From assembly GCF_000209735.1 (NCBI RefSeq), contig NC_021002.1, positions 611,391 through 675,390 of the forward strand: a DNA stretch of 64,000 bases, read 5' to 3'. Of the stretch, positions 45,109 to 55,364 are shown piece by piece. Position numbers and translations under genes: made by a program. Positions within the stretch are counted from its first letter, which is position 1. Every line of letters begins with the position of its first letter. The stretch is from Mycoplasmopsis fermentans PG18 (GTDB lineage Bacteria > Bacillota_I > Bacilli_A > Mycoplasmatales > Metamycoplasmataceae). The notes under the pieces were generated by a model, which did no database searches, had not been told where the DNA came from, and saw nothing but the letters and a program-made list of their open reading frames with translations.

Positions 45109-46830
45109 TTAAGCACCAAAATTAAAGAATGTATAACCACCTGCTAATTGAATAATAGCAAGAATATCTAAGGTTAAAAGACCTGCAAGAATTAGTACTA
45201 ATAATAAGATTAAGAAGTAGAATCCTGCTGAACGTTTTTTCTTAGTTGAAACATTGTTTGATGATTCTTCTGATTCTAGAGCAACTGGTTCATTACCTCT
45301 AATTCCTGTGTAGAAATTATCTTCAGGTTGAGCTTCTTTTTCTTCAATTACTTGAATAGGTTTTTCTTCAACAACTCTAACAGCAAAGTCTCTTGTTTTA
45401 GGTTTTTCAGCTTTTTTATGGTCAATTAAGACAAAATCATTGTCTTCAACTTTTTCTTTTTTAGCTTCTTCAGGAGCTAAAACAATAAGCGGTTCTTCTT
45501 TAATTGTTGGTTGTTTTTCTTCAACTGGTTTAACTTCTTCAACTACAGCTTCAGCTTCAACAACTGATTCATCTTTAACTTCTTCAACTACTGGAGGCAC
45601 TTCAGTAACTATAGTTTCAGTTTTAGGTTGTTTTTTAGTTTTAGAAGATTTTTCAGCAGCTAAAACAGCTTCTTCCATTTCAACTGCATCTCTTTCTGCA
45701 GATTGAATTGTTATTGTTTTAGTAGCATCTGATTCATTAATAACTGTTACAGCAAATTTGTTTCTAATTGCTAAATATGGAATTGCATATTCATATTCTT
45801 CATAAGGAACAAATCCAACATGATAAAGATCAACTAAAACATATGAAGTAGCTCATGAGATTTCTTGTTTTTGCTTAGTTTCTTTATTTAGGAAATAACC
45901 GCGGTTAGCTGGTGTATCTTCTAATTTAGGATCTAAGACTAATAAACTAAGTAATGATTCAAAAGTTGTACTTAATTCAGCATGCATTTTTTGAACTAAA
46001 TCAGCATGTGGGAAGTTAGGATTTGCTTCAACTTCTAATAATTGTTTATTGAAGTTAGCATAGTTTTTCTTAATATTATTGTAATCAGCTTCACTAATAT
46101 TTTGTTTTGGAGTTGTTTCAATAATATTTTTAATTTTTTCTGTGTATAAAGCAACACCACCTACATAGTCATCAAAACTTAATGTGATGTAGTTCATGTA
46201 TGTTACACCTTCAAGTGGCTTGTAGTTTTGTCTTAAAAGTTCCATTTTACGAGCCATTTCATTGAAGTTCATATCTTTTTTTGCTAATTCTTGTTTAAGA
46301 AGTTCAAGTTCTTTGTCTGCTTCAGCATTGTTTTCATGAATTTGAGTTAAAAGAATATTAATTTGTTCTTGGAATTGTGCTCTAATAGCATCAACGTCAA
46401 CAACATCTGATTTCTTTTTCTTTTTAGCAATTTCTAATTCAGGTGGAAAGTAGGTTGCTGGATCAGAAATTAATACAAAATCAAGATTTCTTAATCTTCT
46501 TTTTGCATCATAATCATCGTGTTGGAATGTTGAAGGATTAATTCCAATTTGACGACAGTTACCTTCATATGTACCGCCACCATCAAAACCAGCAGTTTTA
46601 ATGTAGTAGCTTCATTGTCCATCTTCACAATCACAAGTTAATTGACCTTCAAAAATCTTTTGATCATTTTGATATCAAACAGCTGTTTCATACTTAAGTA
46701 ACATGTATCATTCAAGAGCTTCTTGTCTTGTTTTAAATTTTGCTAATCCAATTTTGATTTTTGGATGTTTTAGTAATCAAGGATAAATTGGGTCCTTTTT
46801 AACTTCATATGTACAGTTAAGTCTTTTCAT
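45109..46830 (-). CDS. Large protein with Glu/Val-rich linker and C-terminal membrane anchor
   Basis: A 573-residue protein, ATG 46830 behind AGGAAT. The N-terminal about 130 residues are Trp/Tyr/Cys-rich (LTCDCEDGQWSYYIKTAGFD), then a coiled coil (about 140-230), a helical domain, and a low-complexity Val/Glu/Lys/Pro-rich linker (about 385-500). One transmembrane segment (AGFYFLILLLVLILAGLLTL, about 545-565) sits near the C-terminus. This suggests a cytoplasmic protein tethered to the membrane, perhaps part of the cytoskeleton. Found upstream of glyS; no known family. Confidence 0.72.
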
Positions 46831-47117
46831 ATTGATTCCTCGCTTATTTTTTACTAATTAGCCAATAAATAGTGTATTTATTGAAAATTTTTTTTACTAT
46901 TTTTGGCCTCAAACAATAGTATTTTATTATTGTATTAATATTATAAATTAATATTTAATTTTATAATGCAATTAGTTCAAAAAAATTAGCTAAAAATAAA
47001 TATTTTTTATTTTTGACCAAAAAAATTGCTAAAAAATCAAATATTTTTGCATTTTTTCTTATTTTTTTCCATTTAATTATTAATATAAACATAAAGTTTA
47101 AGTATAATAAAAACACC
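46831..47117. other. Divergent AT-rich intergenic region
   Basis: Very AT-rich gap between divergent genes. TATAAT at 47103-47108 is a good -10 for the gene at 47118 and would give a nearly leaderless mRNA. TTTTTTACTA and poly-A/T runs elsewhere; nothing else recognised. Confidence 0.5.
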
Positions 47118-47477
47118 ATGAATCATAAAGGCGATATTTTATTCGGAAAAATAAAAAGTGTAAGTAGTGAAGGACTTACAATTTTATGCAATAATGATTA
47201 TTCTTATTTTATTCCTCGTGATTTGATAACTGACTGAAACAAAATTAACTTGCGTCATGAATTTAAGATCGGCGAAAAAATTAATTTTATAGTTGAAAAA
47301 GTTGATTATCACAGTCATAGTGGTATTGGTAATTTTAAAATTAATCATGCCACCTTTTCACGCAGTCCATTTAAAGAAAATTTAAGCAATACAAAACATG
47401 GTTTTGAAAACTTGAAAAACCAAATTGATCAAGAAATCAAAAATTATCATAAAGAAGGTAATAATGGCAACAATTAA
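47118..47477 (+). CDS. S1-domain RNA-binding protein
   Basis: A 119-residue protein whose first 75 residues fit an S1/OB fold: KGDILFGKIKSVSSEGLTIL, YSYFIPRDLITDW and FKIGEKINFIVEKVD, matching GxxxxGxVxxxxxxGxxVx..GxxVxxxVxxxD. The C-terminus is basic and helical (NTKHGFENLKNQIDQEIKNY). ATG 47118 sits ten bases after TATAAT and lacks a clear ribosome binding site. Similar small S1 proteins precede pgi in several mycoplasmas as far as I recall. It overlaps the next frame by 14 bases. Confidence 0.8.
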
Positions 47478-48708
47478 TTTGAAAGCTTATAATTATTCAC
47501 CTGATTTTAAAAATGAAAGTTTGATTAATCGTGGCAATAACTTGATTAAGGATGTTAAATTAAAAAATATCGAGGGTTTTGAACATTTTGGTTTTCATGA
47601 ATTAGCTTTAAATTTTAGTAATTTTAATGTTGATGAATTAAACAATTTTGTACGCTTAATAAAAAAGCAAGAAATTAAAGAAATTTTGATTATGACAACA
47701 AGCAAAATAATTGATAATTATCAAGCTGGAAATGACTTTTTATTTAAGTATGATTTATTAAAAAAATACAAGTTAAAATTTAATTTTATTAATGTTGATA
47801 ATTATGAGCAAGATTACTATGCTAAGTTTGAAGAGTATAAGAAAAAATTTGAACAAAAAGGCATTGCTTTAATGTTTGGATCATTTACTAAATTTAGTGA
47901 ATAAACAATTAATTTTATTAAATTATTAATGAATCATTTTCAATTAAATCAAGGTTATTATCGAGCACTTGAAAGAGTTTTTTTAATCTCAAAAGAATCA
48001 TTAGAAAAACAATTGGAATTTTTAAGTATTCCCCTTCAAAACAGACTTATTAGTCCAAATATCCTCTCAAATAATTTTGCTTTTTTTAGTGAAATTAATA
48101 TGTTACTTTTGTTGCTTCAAGGAGCTAATATTAATGACTTATCTGAAGGCTATTCTTCAGGTTGCACAAACTGATTAAGTAGTAACTTAGAACAAAACAA
48201 AGCATTCCAATATGCCTACATTAGGTATAGCTTAAAAGGTGATCGAAAAAATGATCTTTTAATTGGAACTGATGAAAGATTTAAAGGTATTTTGAAGCTT
48301 TATAGCACAATAAATAATAGTCAATATTTAAAGTCAAATAATGTGACAATGTATGCAATTTTTAGTCAAGATATTTATACTTATGGACAATATTTAATTG
48401 ATAATAATCGCAACTTTTTTACCTCAATTTTTAGCATTGAAAATGAAAAAATTGACTTTAGAATTAGTGATGAAATTAATAATACTCAAGATGGTTTAGA
48501 GAACCATAAAGATAACCGCATAAGCAGCTATTACAAAGTAGCAAAAAAAGGTTATTTGACAACACTTTCAAATGTTGCATCATTACCAGTTTTTGATATT
48601 TCATTGGAAAGTTCAAATGAATTAAATTTAGGATACTTAGTTGGATTTCTATATTGAAGTTATATTTTTGAATGTTACTTAAATAAATTGAATCCTTTTG
48701 ATATATAA
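47464..48708 (+). pseudogene. Decayed or neofunctionalised glucose-6-phosphate isomerase paralog in two pieces
   Basis: Bases 47464-47904 (146 aa) and 47929-48708 (259 aa) lie in the same frame, separated by one TAA. Piece 1 aligns by pattern with the PGI N-half; piece 2 with the C-half: FAFFSEINMLLLLLQGANIN with FSVLSPVGLFPFICAGIDIE of Pgi, MYAIFSQDIYTYGQYLIDNN with SGIFSTDLHSLGQMIQDGN, and LGYLVGFLYWSYIFECYLNK with LGYLFQFFERALAISAYLLG. The GIGGS substrate loop, SGTT phosphate site and catalytic Glu region (FAESEGKDGKG) are gone. The frames are otherwise clean, so two small proteins may still be made. Confidence 0.72.
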
Positions 48709-48816
48709 AAATTGTAATAATTTCCATATTTTTTAATTAAAAGAAGATAGTTAACAAAAGAAAATATTAAAAATGTAGAATAATTAAAGAAATTATTAAG
48801 TTAAGGATAAAAAAAT

Positions 48817-50097
48817 ATGAAAGCAGTTAAAGTTAATTTACATAATTGTGTTGATGAAAAAACATTACTTTCTTATCAAGACAAAGTTAAACAAATTCAT
48901 GATTCAATAATGAACAAAACTATTGCAGAAAAAGATTGATTAGGTTGATTAGAATTACCTAACAAAGGCAAAAGTGAAGAAGTTAAAAGAATGAAAAAGA
49001 TAGCTGAACTATGAGAAAGCAAAAACATTGAAGTAGTTGTAGTTATTGGTATTGGTGGGTCATATTTAGGAGCTAAAAGTGGCTATGAATTTATGTATGG
49101 ACCTTACAGCATTAACAAACCAAAAATGGAATTATTATTTGCTGGAAATAGCATTAGTAGTGAAAGCTTAGTAGCAGCATTAAAATATGTTGAAAACAAA
49201 AAGTTTGCAATTAATGTTATTTCAAAAAGTGGAACAACTTTAGAACCTTCTATTGCTTTTAGAGAATTTAGAAAATTATTAGAAGCAAAAGTTGGAGCAG
49301 TAGAAGCTAAGAATTTAATTGTGGCTACTACTGATGCTAAAAAAGGCGTTTTATACTCATTAGCAACTCAAAAAGGATATGAAAAATTAATTATTCCTGA
49401 TGATGTTGGTGGACGTTTTAGTGTTTTAAGTCCAGTTGGTTTATTCCCATTCATTTGTGCGGGAATTGATATTGAACAAATTCTTAAAGGTGCTCAAGAA
49501 GCTAATAAAGATGCAAATGATTTAAGTTTAAAAACAAATGATGCTTATCGTTATGCGGTTGCAAGACATGTTTTAAGTAAAAATTACACCATGGAAATGA
49601 TGATTTCTTATGAGCCAAAAATGCAATATTTTGCAGAATGATGAAAACAATTATTTGCTGAAAGTGAAGGGAAAGATGGCAAAGGATTATTCCCAACAAG
49701 CGGAATTTTTTCAACAGACTTGCACTCACTTGGTCAAATGATTCAAGATGGAAATAAAGTATTATTTGAAACAATTTTAGTTTTAGATAAACCAAAATAC
49801 GATATTACTTTTAAAGCTGATAATGAAGATTTAGATAAACTTGTTTATTTAGATAAAAACAAATTGCATAATGTTAACATGACAGCTTTTACAGCAACTT
49901 TAGATGCTCACATGAACACAGGTAAAGTTCCAAACATTGTAATGAATTTTGCAAAATTTGATGAATACACATTAGGTTACTTATTCCAATTCTTTGAAAG
50001 AGCTTTAGCTATTAGTGCTTATCTTTTAGGTGTTAATCCATTCAACCAACCAGGTGTTGAAGTTTATAAAGCTAATATGTTTAAAATTCTTAAATAA
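48817..50097 (+). CDS. pgi: Glucose-6-phosphate isomerase
   Basis: A 426-residue enzyme of the short bacterial type, interconverting glucose-6-phosphate and fructose-6-phosphate in glycolysis. Signatures: VVVIGIGGSYLGAKSGYEF (about residue 74), phosphate loop VISKSGTTLEP (about 131), DDVGGRFSVLSPVGLFP, catalytic Glu in FAESEGKDGKGLFP (about 285) and the C-terminal NPFNQPGVEVYK. Start ATG 48817, AAGGA upstream. A degenerate paralog lies directly upstream. Confidence 0.97.
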
Positions 50098-50111
50098 TAA
50101 AAATTTAAATT

Positions 50112-50139
50112 ATAAGTCTTGTTAAAAGGCTTATTTTTA
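50112..50139 (+). terminator. Intrinsic terminator of pgi
   Basis: ATAAGTC paired with GGCTTAT (one G-T pair), then T's. Confidence 0.75.
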
Positions 50140-50160
50140 TTCTAAATTTTATTCAAAAAG

Positions 50161-50218
50161 CCTAAAATGGTGGAACACATTCCACTGAATTTGGTGGAAT
50201 GTGTTCCACCATTTTAGG
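50161..50218. repeat. Perfect 25-bp inverted repeat upstream of ATPase gene
   Basis: Arms 50161-50185 and 50194-50218 are exact reverse complements around an 8-base loop. Each arm contains GGTGGAACACATTCCAC or its complement, itself a partial palindrome (GGAA...TTCC). No T-run follows, and pgi has its own terminator, so this is more likely an operator or an RNA structure before the ATPase gene. The core GTGTTC also occurs in the repeats upstream of the second ATPase gene (55365-55456). Confidence 0.85.
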
Positions 50219-50279
50219 AATTTTTAATAGACTCTAATAACTTTTAATATATAATATTAATAAATAAAAAGAAATATTT

Positions 50280-51560
50280 ATGACATATAAAAAAGAAATG
50301 TATTATGAAAGATTATTAGATCCAATAATAAGAAAATATTTAAAAGTTTTTGGAGCAATTTGCATTCAAGGACCTAAATGATGTGGCAAAACATGAACAT
50401 CACAATTTCACTCAAGCAGTTCATTTTATGTTGGAGATTCTAGAAATAATTTTGAAAATAGACATTTAGCAAAAATAAATCCAACTAAAATTTTAGAAGG
50501 AAAAACACCAAGACTAATTGACGAATGACAAGAATATCCACCTATTTGAGATGTAGTTAAATTCGAAGTAGATAACCGTGGACTTAAAGGTCAATTCATT
50601 TTGACTGGTTCTTCTACTCCTGAACATAAAGGCCTATTTCATAGTGGTATTGGTCGAATTGCTACATTACAATTGAGACCTATGAGCTTATTTGAATCTA
50701 AAGATTCTTTAGGACAAATTTCATTAAAAGATTTAATAAATGACAATTTTGAAAATACAACTTATGAAGGTATTGAATTAAATAAAATTATTAATTTAAT
50801 TATTAGAGGTGGTTGACCTGACAATATTGAAGTTGATGATAAATACTCTTATTTAGCGGCAAGTAATTATGTAAACACTTTTTTAACTGAAGATTTAGAT
50901 AAAATTAGTGATACTAAATTTGATAAAAATAAATTACAAAAATTATTAAAATCATTAGCTCGAAATAATGCGATAACAGTTAGCATTAATAAACTAATTG
51001 ATGATATTAAAACAAATGAAAATGAAACAATTGATAAAAAAACTATTTATGCATATTTAGATATTTTAAATAGATCTTTTATTGTTGATAATTTGCAACC
51101 ATTTAGTTTGAATATTAGATCCAATTTAAGAATTAAACAAAATGAAAAAAGACTTTTTGTCGATCCTTCTTTAGCAGCTGCGTTATTGAATGTTAATAAT
51201 GAGAGTTTGCAAAATGATTTAAATACTTTGGGTTTTTTATTTGAAAACCTTGTCTTAAGAGATTTGAAAGTTTATGCTCAAAGTAATGAGTGAAATATTT
51301 ATCATTATCAAGATTATAATGATAATGAATTAGATGCTGTTATTGAATTAAAAAATGGCGAATGAGTTGCAATTGAAATTAAATTAGGCTGAGAACAAGT
51401 TGATAAAGCTTCTGAAAAATTAGTTAGATTTTCTAACAAATTAGAAAAACAAAAGGCAACAAAACCTAAAAAATTAATCGTAATTACAGGAACAGGGAAA
51501 AGTGCTTATTTAAGAGAAGATAATGTTTATGTTGTGCCTATTGGATTGTTAAAAAATTAA
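50280..51560 (+). CDS. AAA_14/DUF4143-family ATP-binding protein (copy A)
   Basis: A 426-residue protein. Walker A is IQGPKWCGKTWT (about residue 28), Walker B TPRLIDEWQEYP (about 78), sensor-like FILTGSSTP (about 103). The middle HTH-like region and C-terminal DUF4143 domain have a nuclease-like core (ELDAVIELKNGEWVAIEIKL: Asp, then Glu-x-Lys) similar to PD-(D/E)XK folds. Start ATG 50280, with TATAAT at 50250. These proteins are common in host-associated bacteria with no firm function. Related to copy B at 54068. Confidence 0.85.
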
Positions 51561-51567
51561 GAAAAAA

Positions 51568-51592
51568 GAATATTGCTAATTAAAGCAATATT
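51568..51592. repeat. Left copy of 25-bp target duplication (terminator hairpin)
   Basis: GAATATTGCT-AATTA-AAGCAATATT, an inverted repeat 8 bases after the ATPase stop, identical to 52969-52993 on the other side of the IS30-type element. Confidence 0.9.
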
Positions 51593-52968
51593 GCTACATT
51601 GTAATCTGAAACTTTACACATTTTAGATAGAATCTATAATGGGTGAAGTTTTTTTTATAAAAAAAGTCACCCAAAGAGTATTTGGCGACTGTCATGAAGA
51701 AATGCAAAAAAATTATCATGAAATGAACGCACTGTTCTTGAATACTTACTTTGAACAACTAATTATAGTATAACAAAAATAGCAAAAATATTAGGTTATT
51801 CAAGAACAACTATTAATAATGAAATAAAAAATAATTCTACTTTTTGAGGTTATTTTGCTTTATATGCAATTGAAAAAACAATTACAAGAGAAAAGTGAAA
51901 AAATCATTTTAAATTTTTAAACAATTTAAATAAATATAAAGAATTTTCTTCTTTATTTAAAAAAGAATATGATGGTAAAATGCGGACTGTTAAATTAACA
52001 ATTGAAAAAATAAAAAATCTTTATCCTGATATTGATGTTCCTTCTTTTAAAACAGTCTACAATTGAATAAAAAGTGGTCATTGAATTTTGAACTGAAAAG
52101 GTTTATTAAGAAAAGTCTACAAAAAAGGCGAAAAAAGAGAGAAACAAAGCGCTGCTAGAAGACTGGTCGGCGCACGTTATGTAAGACCTTTTTGATCTAG
52201 ACCAGCAAACATAAATGAAAGAAAAGAATTTGGCCATTGGGAAATAGACCTTATTGTAGGTAAGAGCAAAGGCACACATTGTCATTTACTTAGTTTTACC
52301 GAAAGAGTCTTTAGATATGGATTTTTGGTAAAAATTCCTAATAAAAATCCACGAAATTTAAATTTGTATTTATGGAATCTTATTTGAAAACATAAATTAA
52401 ATGTTAAATCTATAACTCAGGATAATGGATTAGAATTTTTAACATTATTTTTCATTGGATATAAACTAAAAATTTTTATATATAAAGCTGATCCATATGC
52501 TTCTTTTCAAAGAAGTTCAAATGAAAATTTCAATGATTTAGTTAGAAGATTTTTTTAAGAAAAAGACTAATTTTGATGATATTACTGAAGAAGAAATTTT
52601 AAAAGTACAAAATGAAATAAACAATCGTCCAAGAGAAATTTTTGGATATTTATCTGTTTTGGAAATGTACGAAAAATTGAATGCAGAAAATCCTTGAAAT
52701 TCAACAGGTATTGACAAAGTATTATATGGAAAACAAAAGAGAAACTGAGAAAGCAACAAGAATAGAAATTTGTTTTTCAAAAAAATAGGAAAATTAAAAT
52801 AATATTTTAGAAAGGGCGACAAGTCGCCAAATATTTTAGGAAGGGTTAATGCCCTCACTTTTATTTGTCCTATTGGACAAAAAATAATAACAATATTAAT
52901 AATTAAAAAGGAATATTGACATGCAATATTCCAAATTTCTAGGTGTAAACTTACAGATTACAATCTAG
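51593..52968 (+). mobile_element. IS1630-like IS30-family insertion sequence
   Basis: Inverted ends CTACATTGTAATCTGAAACT (51594 onward) and the complement of the sequence ending at 52968 (CTAGATTGTAATCTGTAAGT) match with few mismatches over 26 bases. The element is about 1.38 kb and has one transposase gene with a frameshift. It is flanked by 25-bp duplications of a terminator-like inverted repeat, the behaviour described for IS1630 of Mycoplasma fermentans. Hairpins GGCGAC/GTCGCC (52815-52828) and GGAATATT/AATATTCC (52911-52932) lie behind the gene. Confidence 0.9.
51605..52802 (+). pseudogene. IS30-family transposase, frameshift in a T-run
   Basis: The frame opens at 51605; no ATG/GTG/TTG precedes the conserved part, so the start is unclear. 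The N-terminal HTH reads YSITKIAKILGYSRTTINNE; the DDE core shows Asp in FGHWEIDLIVGKSKG, Asp in SITQDNGLEFLT and Glu in ASFQRSSNENFNDLVRRFF. Directly after, a run of seven T at 52550-52556 shifts the frame; the rest (TNFDDITEEEILKVQNEINN to IGKLK, stop 52800) continues one base off. It could be a mutation, a homopolymer sequencing error or slippage. Confidence 0.82.
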
Positions 52969-52993
52969 GAATATTGCTAATTAAAGCAATATT
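52969..52993. repeat. Right copy of 25-bp target duplication (terminator hairpin)
   Basis: Same 25 bases as 51568-51592. With the following C the stem is GAATATTGCT/AGCAATATTC plus T's, probably the original bidirectional terminator of the ATPase gene and the Cys-rich gene. Confidence 0.9.
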
Positions 52994-53003
52994 CTATTTT
53001 TAA

Positions 53004-53150
53004 TTAACAACATTTGCATTCTTTGCGGCATTTTTCTTTGCAACATGATGAACAACATGAATTTTTGCAGCAATCTTTTGTTGTACATTTAGTTGCACAG
53101 TCTTTTACTTCACAATTTTTTGTGCAACAATTTTTCTTTGAACAAGCCAT
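53004..53150 (-). CDS. Cysteine-rich metallothionein-like miniprotein
   Basis: A 48-residue protein with 16 cysteines (one third) plus 10 lysines. It starts at ATG 53150 behind GGAGG (53158-53162) and stops at TAA 53004. Cys pattern: CC at 8-9, 27-28, 32-33, 36-37 and 47-48, with CxC at the end and single Cys at 3, 13, 18, 22, 41 and 45; examples are KNSCCSSCCKEKC and KECKCC. No signal peptide or aromatic residue, which fits metal-thiolate clusters. Mycoplasma proteins usually avoid cysteine. No known family assigned; could bind Zn, Cu or Fe, or be a redox buffer. Confidence 0.8.
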   Translation of the reverse strand: MACSKKNCCTKNCEVKDCATKCTTKDCCKNSCCSSCCKEKCRKECKCC

Positions 53151-53213
53151 AATTTAACCTCCAATGCATATATATTAAATTATATTCTTTTTTTAATATA
53201 TAATTAAAACATT

Positions 53214-54035
53214 ATGCCAGAATTACCAGAAGTTAGAAGTGTGGTCAAAGATTTAAGACCTAAAGTTGTTAATAGAAAAATAGTTAAAATTGATATCTTA
53301 CATCCTAAATTAATTAAAGAGGTAAGTGTTGAAGAATTCAAGAATTTTTTAATTAATGAAACATTTTTAGATGTCAATAATTTAGCTAAACATATTATTT
53401 TTTCTTTAACAAATAATAAATATTTATTAAGCCACTTGAGAATGAGTGGAAAGTATTTTACACATTATAAATATCGTCCAGCAACAAAACATGATTACTT
53501 AATTTTTCATCTTGATGATAATAGTTGTATTTATTATAATGACTCACGTCAATTTGGCACTTTTCATATAAAAACTAAGGGCACTTTATATACAACTAAA
53601 CCTTTAGATAAAGTTGCAAAAATTCCTTCAGAAACAAATATTAAAGAGTTATTTAATAAAATTAAAAATAAGAATATACCTATAAAACAGCTTCTTTTGG
53701 ATCAAAGCTTTGTTTCAGGTATTGGAAATATTTATGCTAATGAAACTTTATTTGCCACTCAAATTAATCCTTTGACGCCTTCAAAAAATATAACTTTTGA
53801 ACAGTTAGAAAAAATTATTAAAGCAGCTGCAAAAATTATGGATCAAGCTACTGAATTAGGTGGTTCAAGCATTGACACATATACTTCAGTTGATGGAGTT
53901 AAAGGTCAATTTCAAGATTTTTTACAAGTTCATGGACACTTTAATGATGTATGTAAAAGATGTAAAAAAGCTAAAATTAATAAAATTTTTATTAACAAAA
54001 GAGGGACTTATTATTGTCCAAATTATCAAAAATAA
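53214..54035 (+). CDS. mutM: Formamidopyrimidine-DNA glycosylase, incomplete zinc finger
   Basis: A 273-residue Fpg/MutM that removes 8-oxoguanine from DNA. The N-terminal catalytic MPELPEV with Pro2 and Glu3 is present, the conserved Lys is in HLRMSGKYF (about residue 80) and the H2TH region is FVSGIGNIYANETLF (about 164-178). The C-terminal zinc finger reads CKRCKKAK to YYCPNYQK: three of the four cysteines are present, and the last, normally CPxCQ, is tyrosine. Start ATG 53214 has no strong site but is fixed by the required N-terminal Pro. Confidence 0.95.
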   Translation: MPELPEVRSVVKDLRPKVVNRKIVKIDILHPKLIKEVSVEEFKNFLINETFLDVNNLAKHIIFSLTNNKYLLSHLRMSGKYFTHYKYRPATKHDYLIFHLDDNSCIYYNDSRQFGTFHIKTKGTLYTTKPLDKVAKIPSETNIKELFNKIKNKNIPIKQLLLDQSFVSGIGNIYANETLFATQINPLTPSKNITFEQLEKIIKAAAKIMDQATELGGSSIDTYTSVDGVKGQFQDFLQVHGHFNDVCKRCKKAKINKIFINKRGTYYCPNYQK

Positions 54036-54040
54036 AAAGC

Positions 54041-54066
54041 ACTTCTCAATAAATGAGAAGTTTTAT
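54041..54066. terminator. Bidirectional terminator
   Basis: ACTTCTCA/TGAGAAGT with T's on one side and A's on the other, between convergent mutM and ATPase genes. Confidence 0.88.
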
Positions 54067-54067
54067 T

Positions 54068-55333
54068 TTAATCTTTTAGTAGACTAATTGGAATAATAAG
54101 TATTCCATCTGTTATTTCATATGCTCTATCTTCTGCTGTTAAAATAATCATAAGATCCGGTTCTCTTTGTCCATTTTCTTTTATCAGCTGTTTTACTTTT
54201 AATAAATTATTTTTCGCTTTTTCAATTTGATTTCCACCTAATTTACATTCTATCAATGCATATCTGCCATCATTTAAGTGCAAAACAAAATCAATTTCAA
54301 GACCATATCTATCGTGATAATATGATAATTCTCCATTTAAACTTGATGAATATATTTTTAAATCTCTAGAACACAAATTTTCAAATACAAAACCATATGT
54401 TCGTAAATCCTTTATTAAATCTATATATGAAATACCTAAAGAACTTGTTGCTAAAGAAGGATCTACAAAAAGTCTCTTGTTTGTACTTCTAATTGCTGAA
54501 GCTGACCTAATTTTAGGGTTTCATGCAGTTATATTATCAATAACATTTAAATCTTCAAGTTTTGTAGTGTAATCATAAAAAGTTGTTTTTGAACCTTCAT
54601 CTTTAAAACTACAATCTTTTATTAAAGTTTTTGAAGTAGCTAAAGTAGCAACATTTCTTGCATAACTTTTCAATATTCTTCTAGTAATTTCAGGGCTTCT
54701 TTTTATGTTATCAATTTTACTTATATCTACATTGCAAATTTGATTGACATAATCTTTAGGAATTTCGATTTGATTTTCATATTTTTTTAAATTTAGAGTA
54801 CTTGGCCATCCTCCTCTGCAAATTGCTTTTGCTAAATCTTCAAAAGATAAATTTGATTTTAAACCATTTACTTTAATTTTTTTATCAAATAAATCTTGTA
54901 AAGATATTTTTCCACTAGATTCTCCAGTTTCATATAAACTCATTGGATACATTTTCATTGTATGTATTCTACCAGTACCAGTATGCATAGTATTTAATTT
55001 ATTGTGTGTACTTGAGCCTGTTAAAATAAATAACCCCTTTTTTCCCATTGCTGAATCAACATAAGTTCTTACGGCATCTCACATAATTGGAAAGTCTTGT
55101 CATTCATCTATTAATAATGGTTTTTCTCCTTCTAAAAGTAATGAAGGTTTATATTCAATTGTTTCTTTGTAAGTTTTTAAATTGTCTGGATCTTGTAATT
55201 TAATTAATGTTTTTGAAAATTTTTGTGCAGTAGTTGTTTTACCACATTGTTTAATTCCTTCTATGTTTATAGCACCAAAAATTTCAAGATTTTTTTTTAT
55301 TTGTTTTTCTATTATTCTTCTTTTATATTTCAT
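54068..55333 (-). CDS. AAA_14/DUF4143-family ATP-binding protein (copy B)
   Basis: A 421-residue paralog of the protein at 50280. Walker A NIEGIKQCGKTTT (about residue 21), Walker B KPLLIDEWQDFP (about 76), FILTGSSTHN (about 101), nuclease-like LEIDFVLHLNDGRYALIECK (about 350). The start is ATG 55333 behind GAGG; the frame stays open further upstream only because the 23-bp repeats there contain no stop. One TGA-Trp codon before WNPKIRSA. Divergent copies on both sides of an IS30 element suggest a recurrent mobile or defence-type gene family; function unknown. Confidence 0.85.
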
Positions 55334-55364
55334 AGCAACCTCGTAAACATTATAACAAAAAAAT

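Noticed and set aside
53860-54087. Frame overlapping mutM in another phase
   Set aside because: Shadow of mutM with no ribosome binding site or plausible protein.
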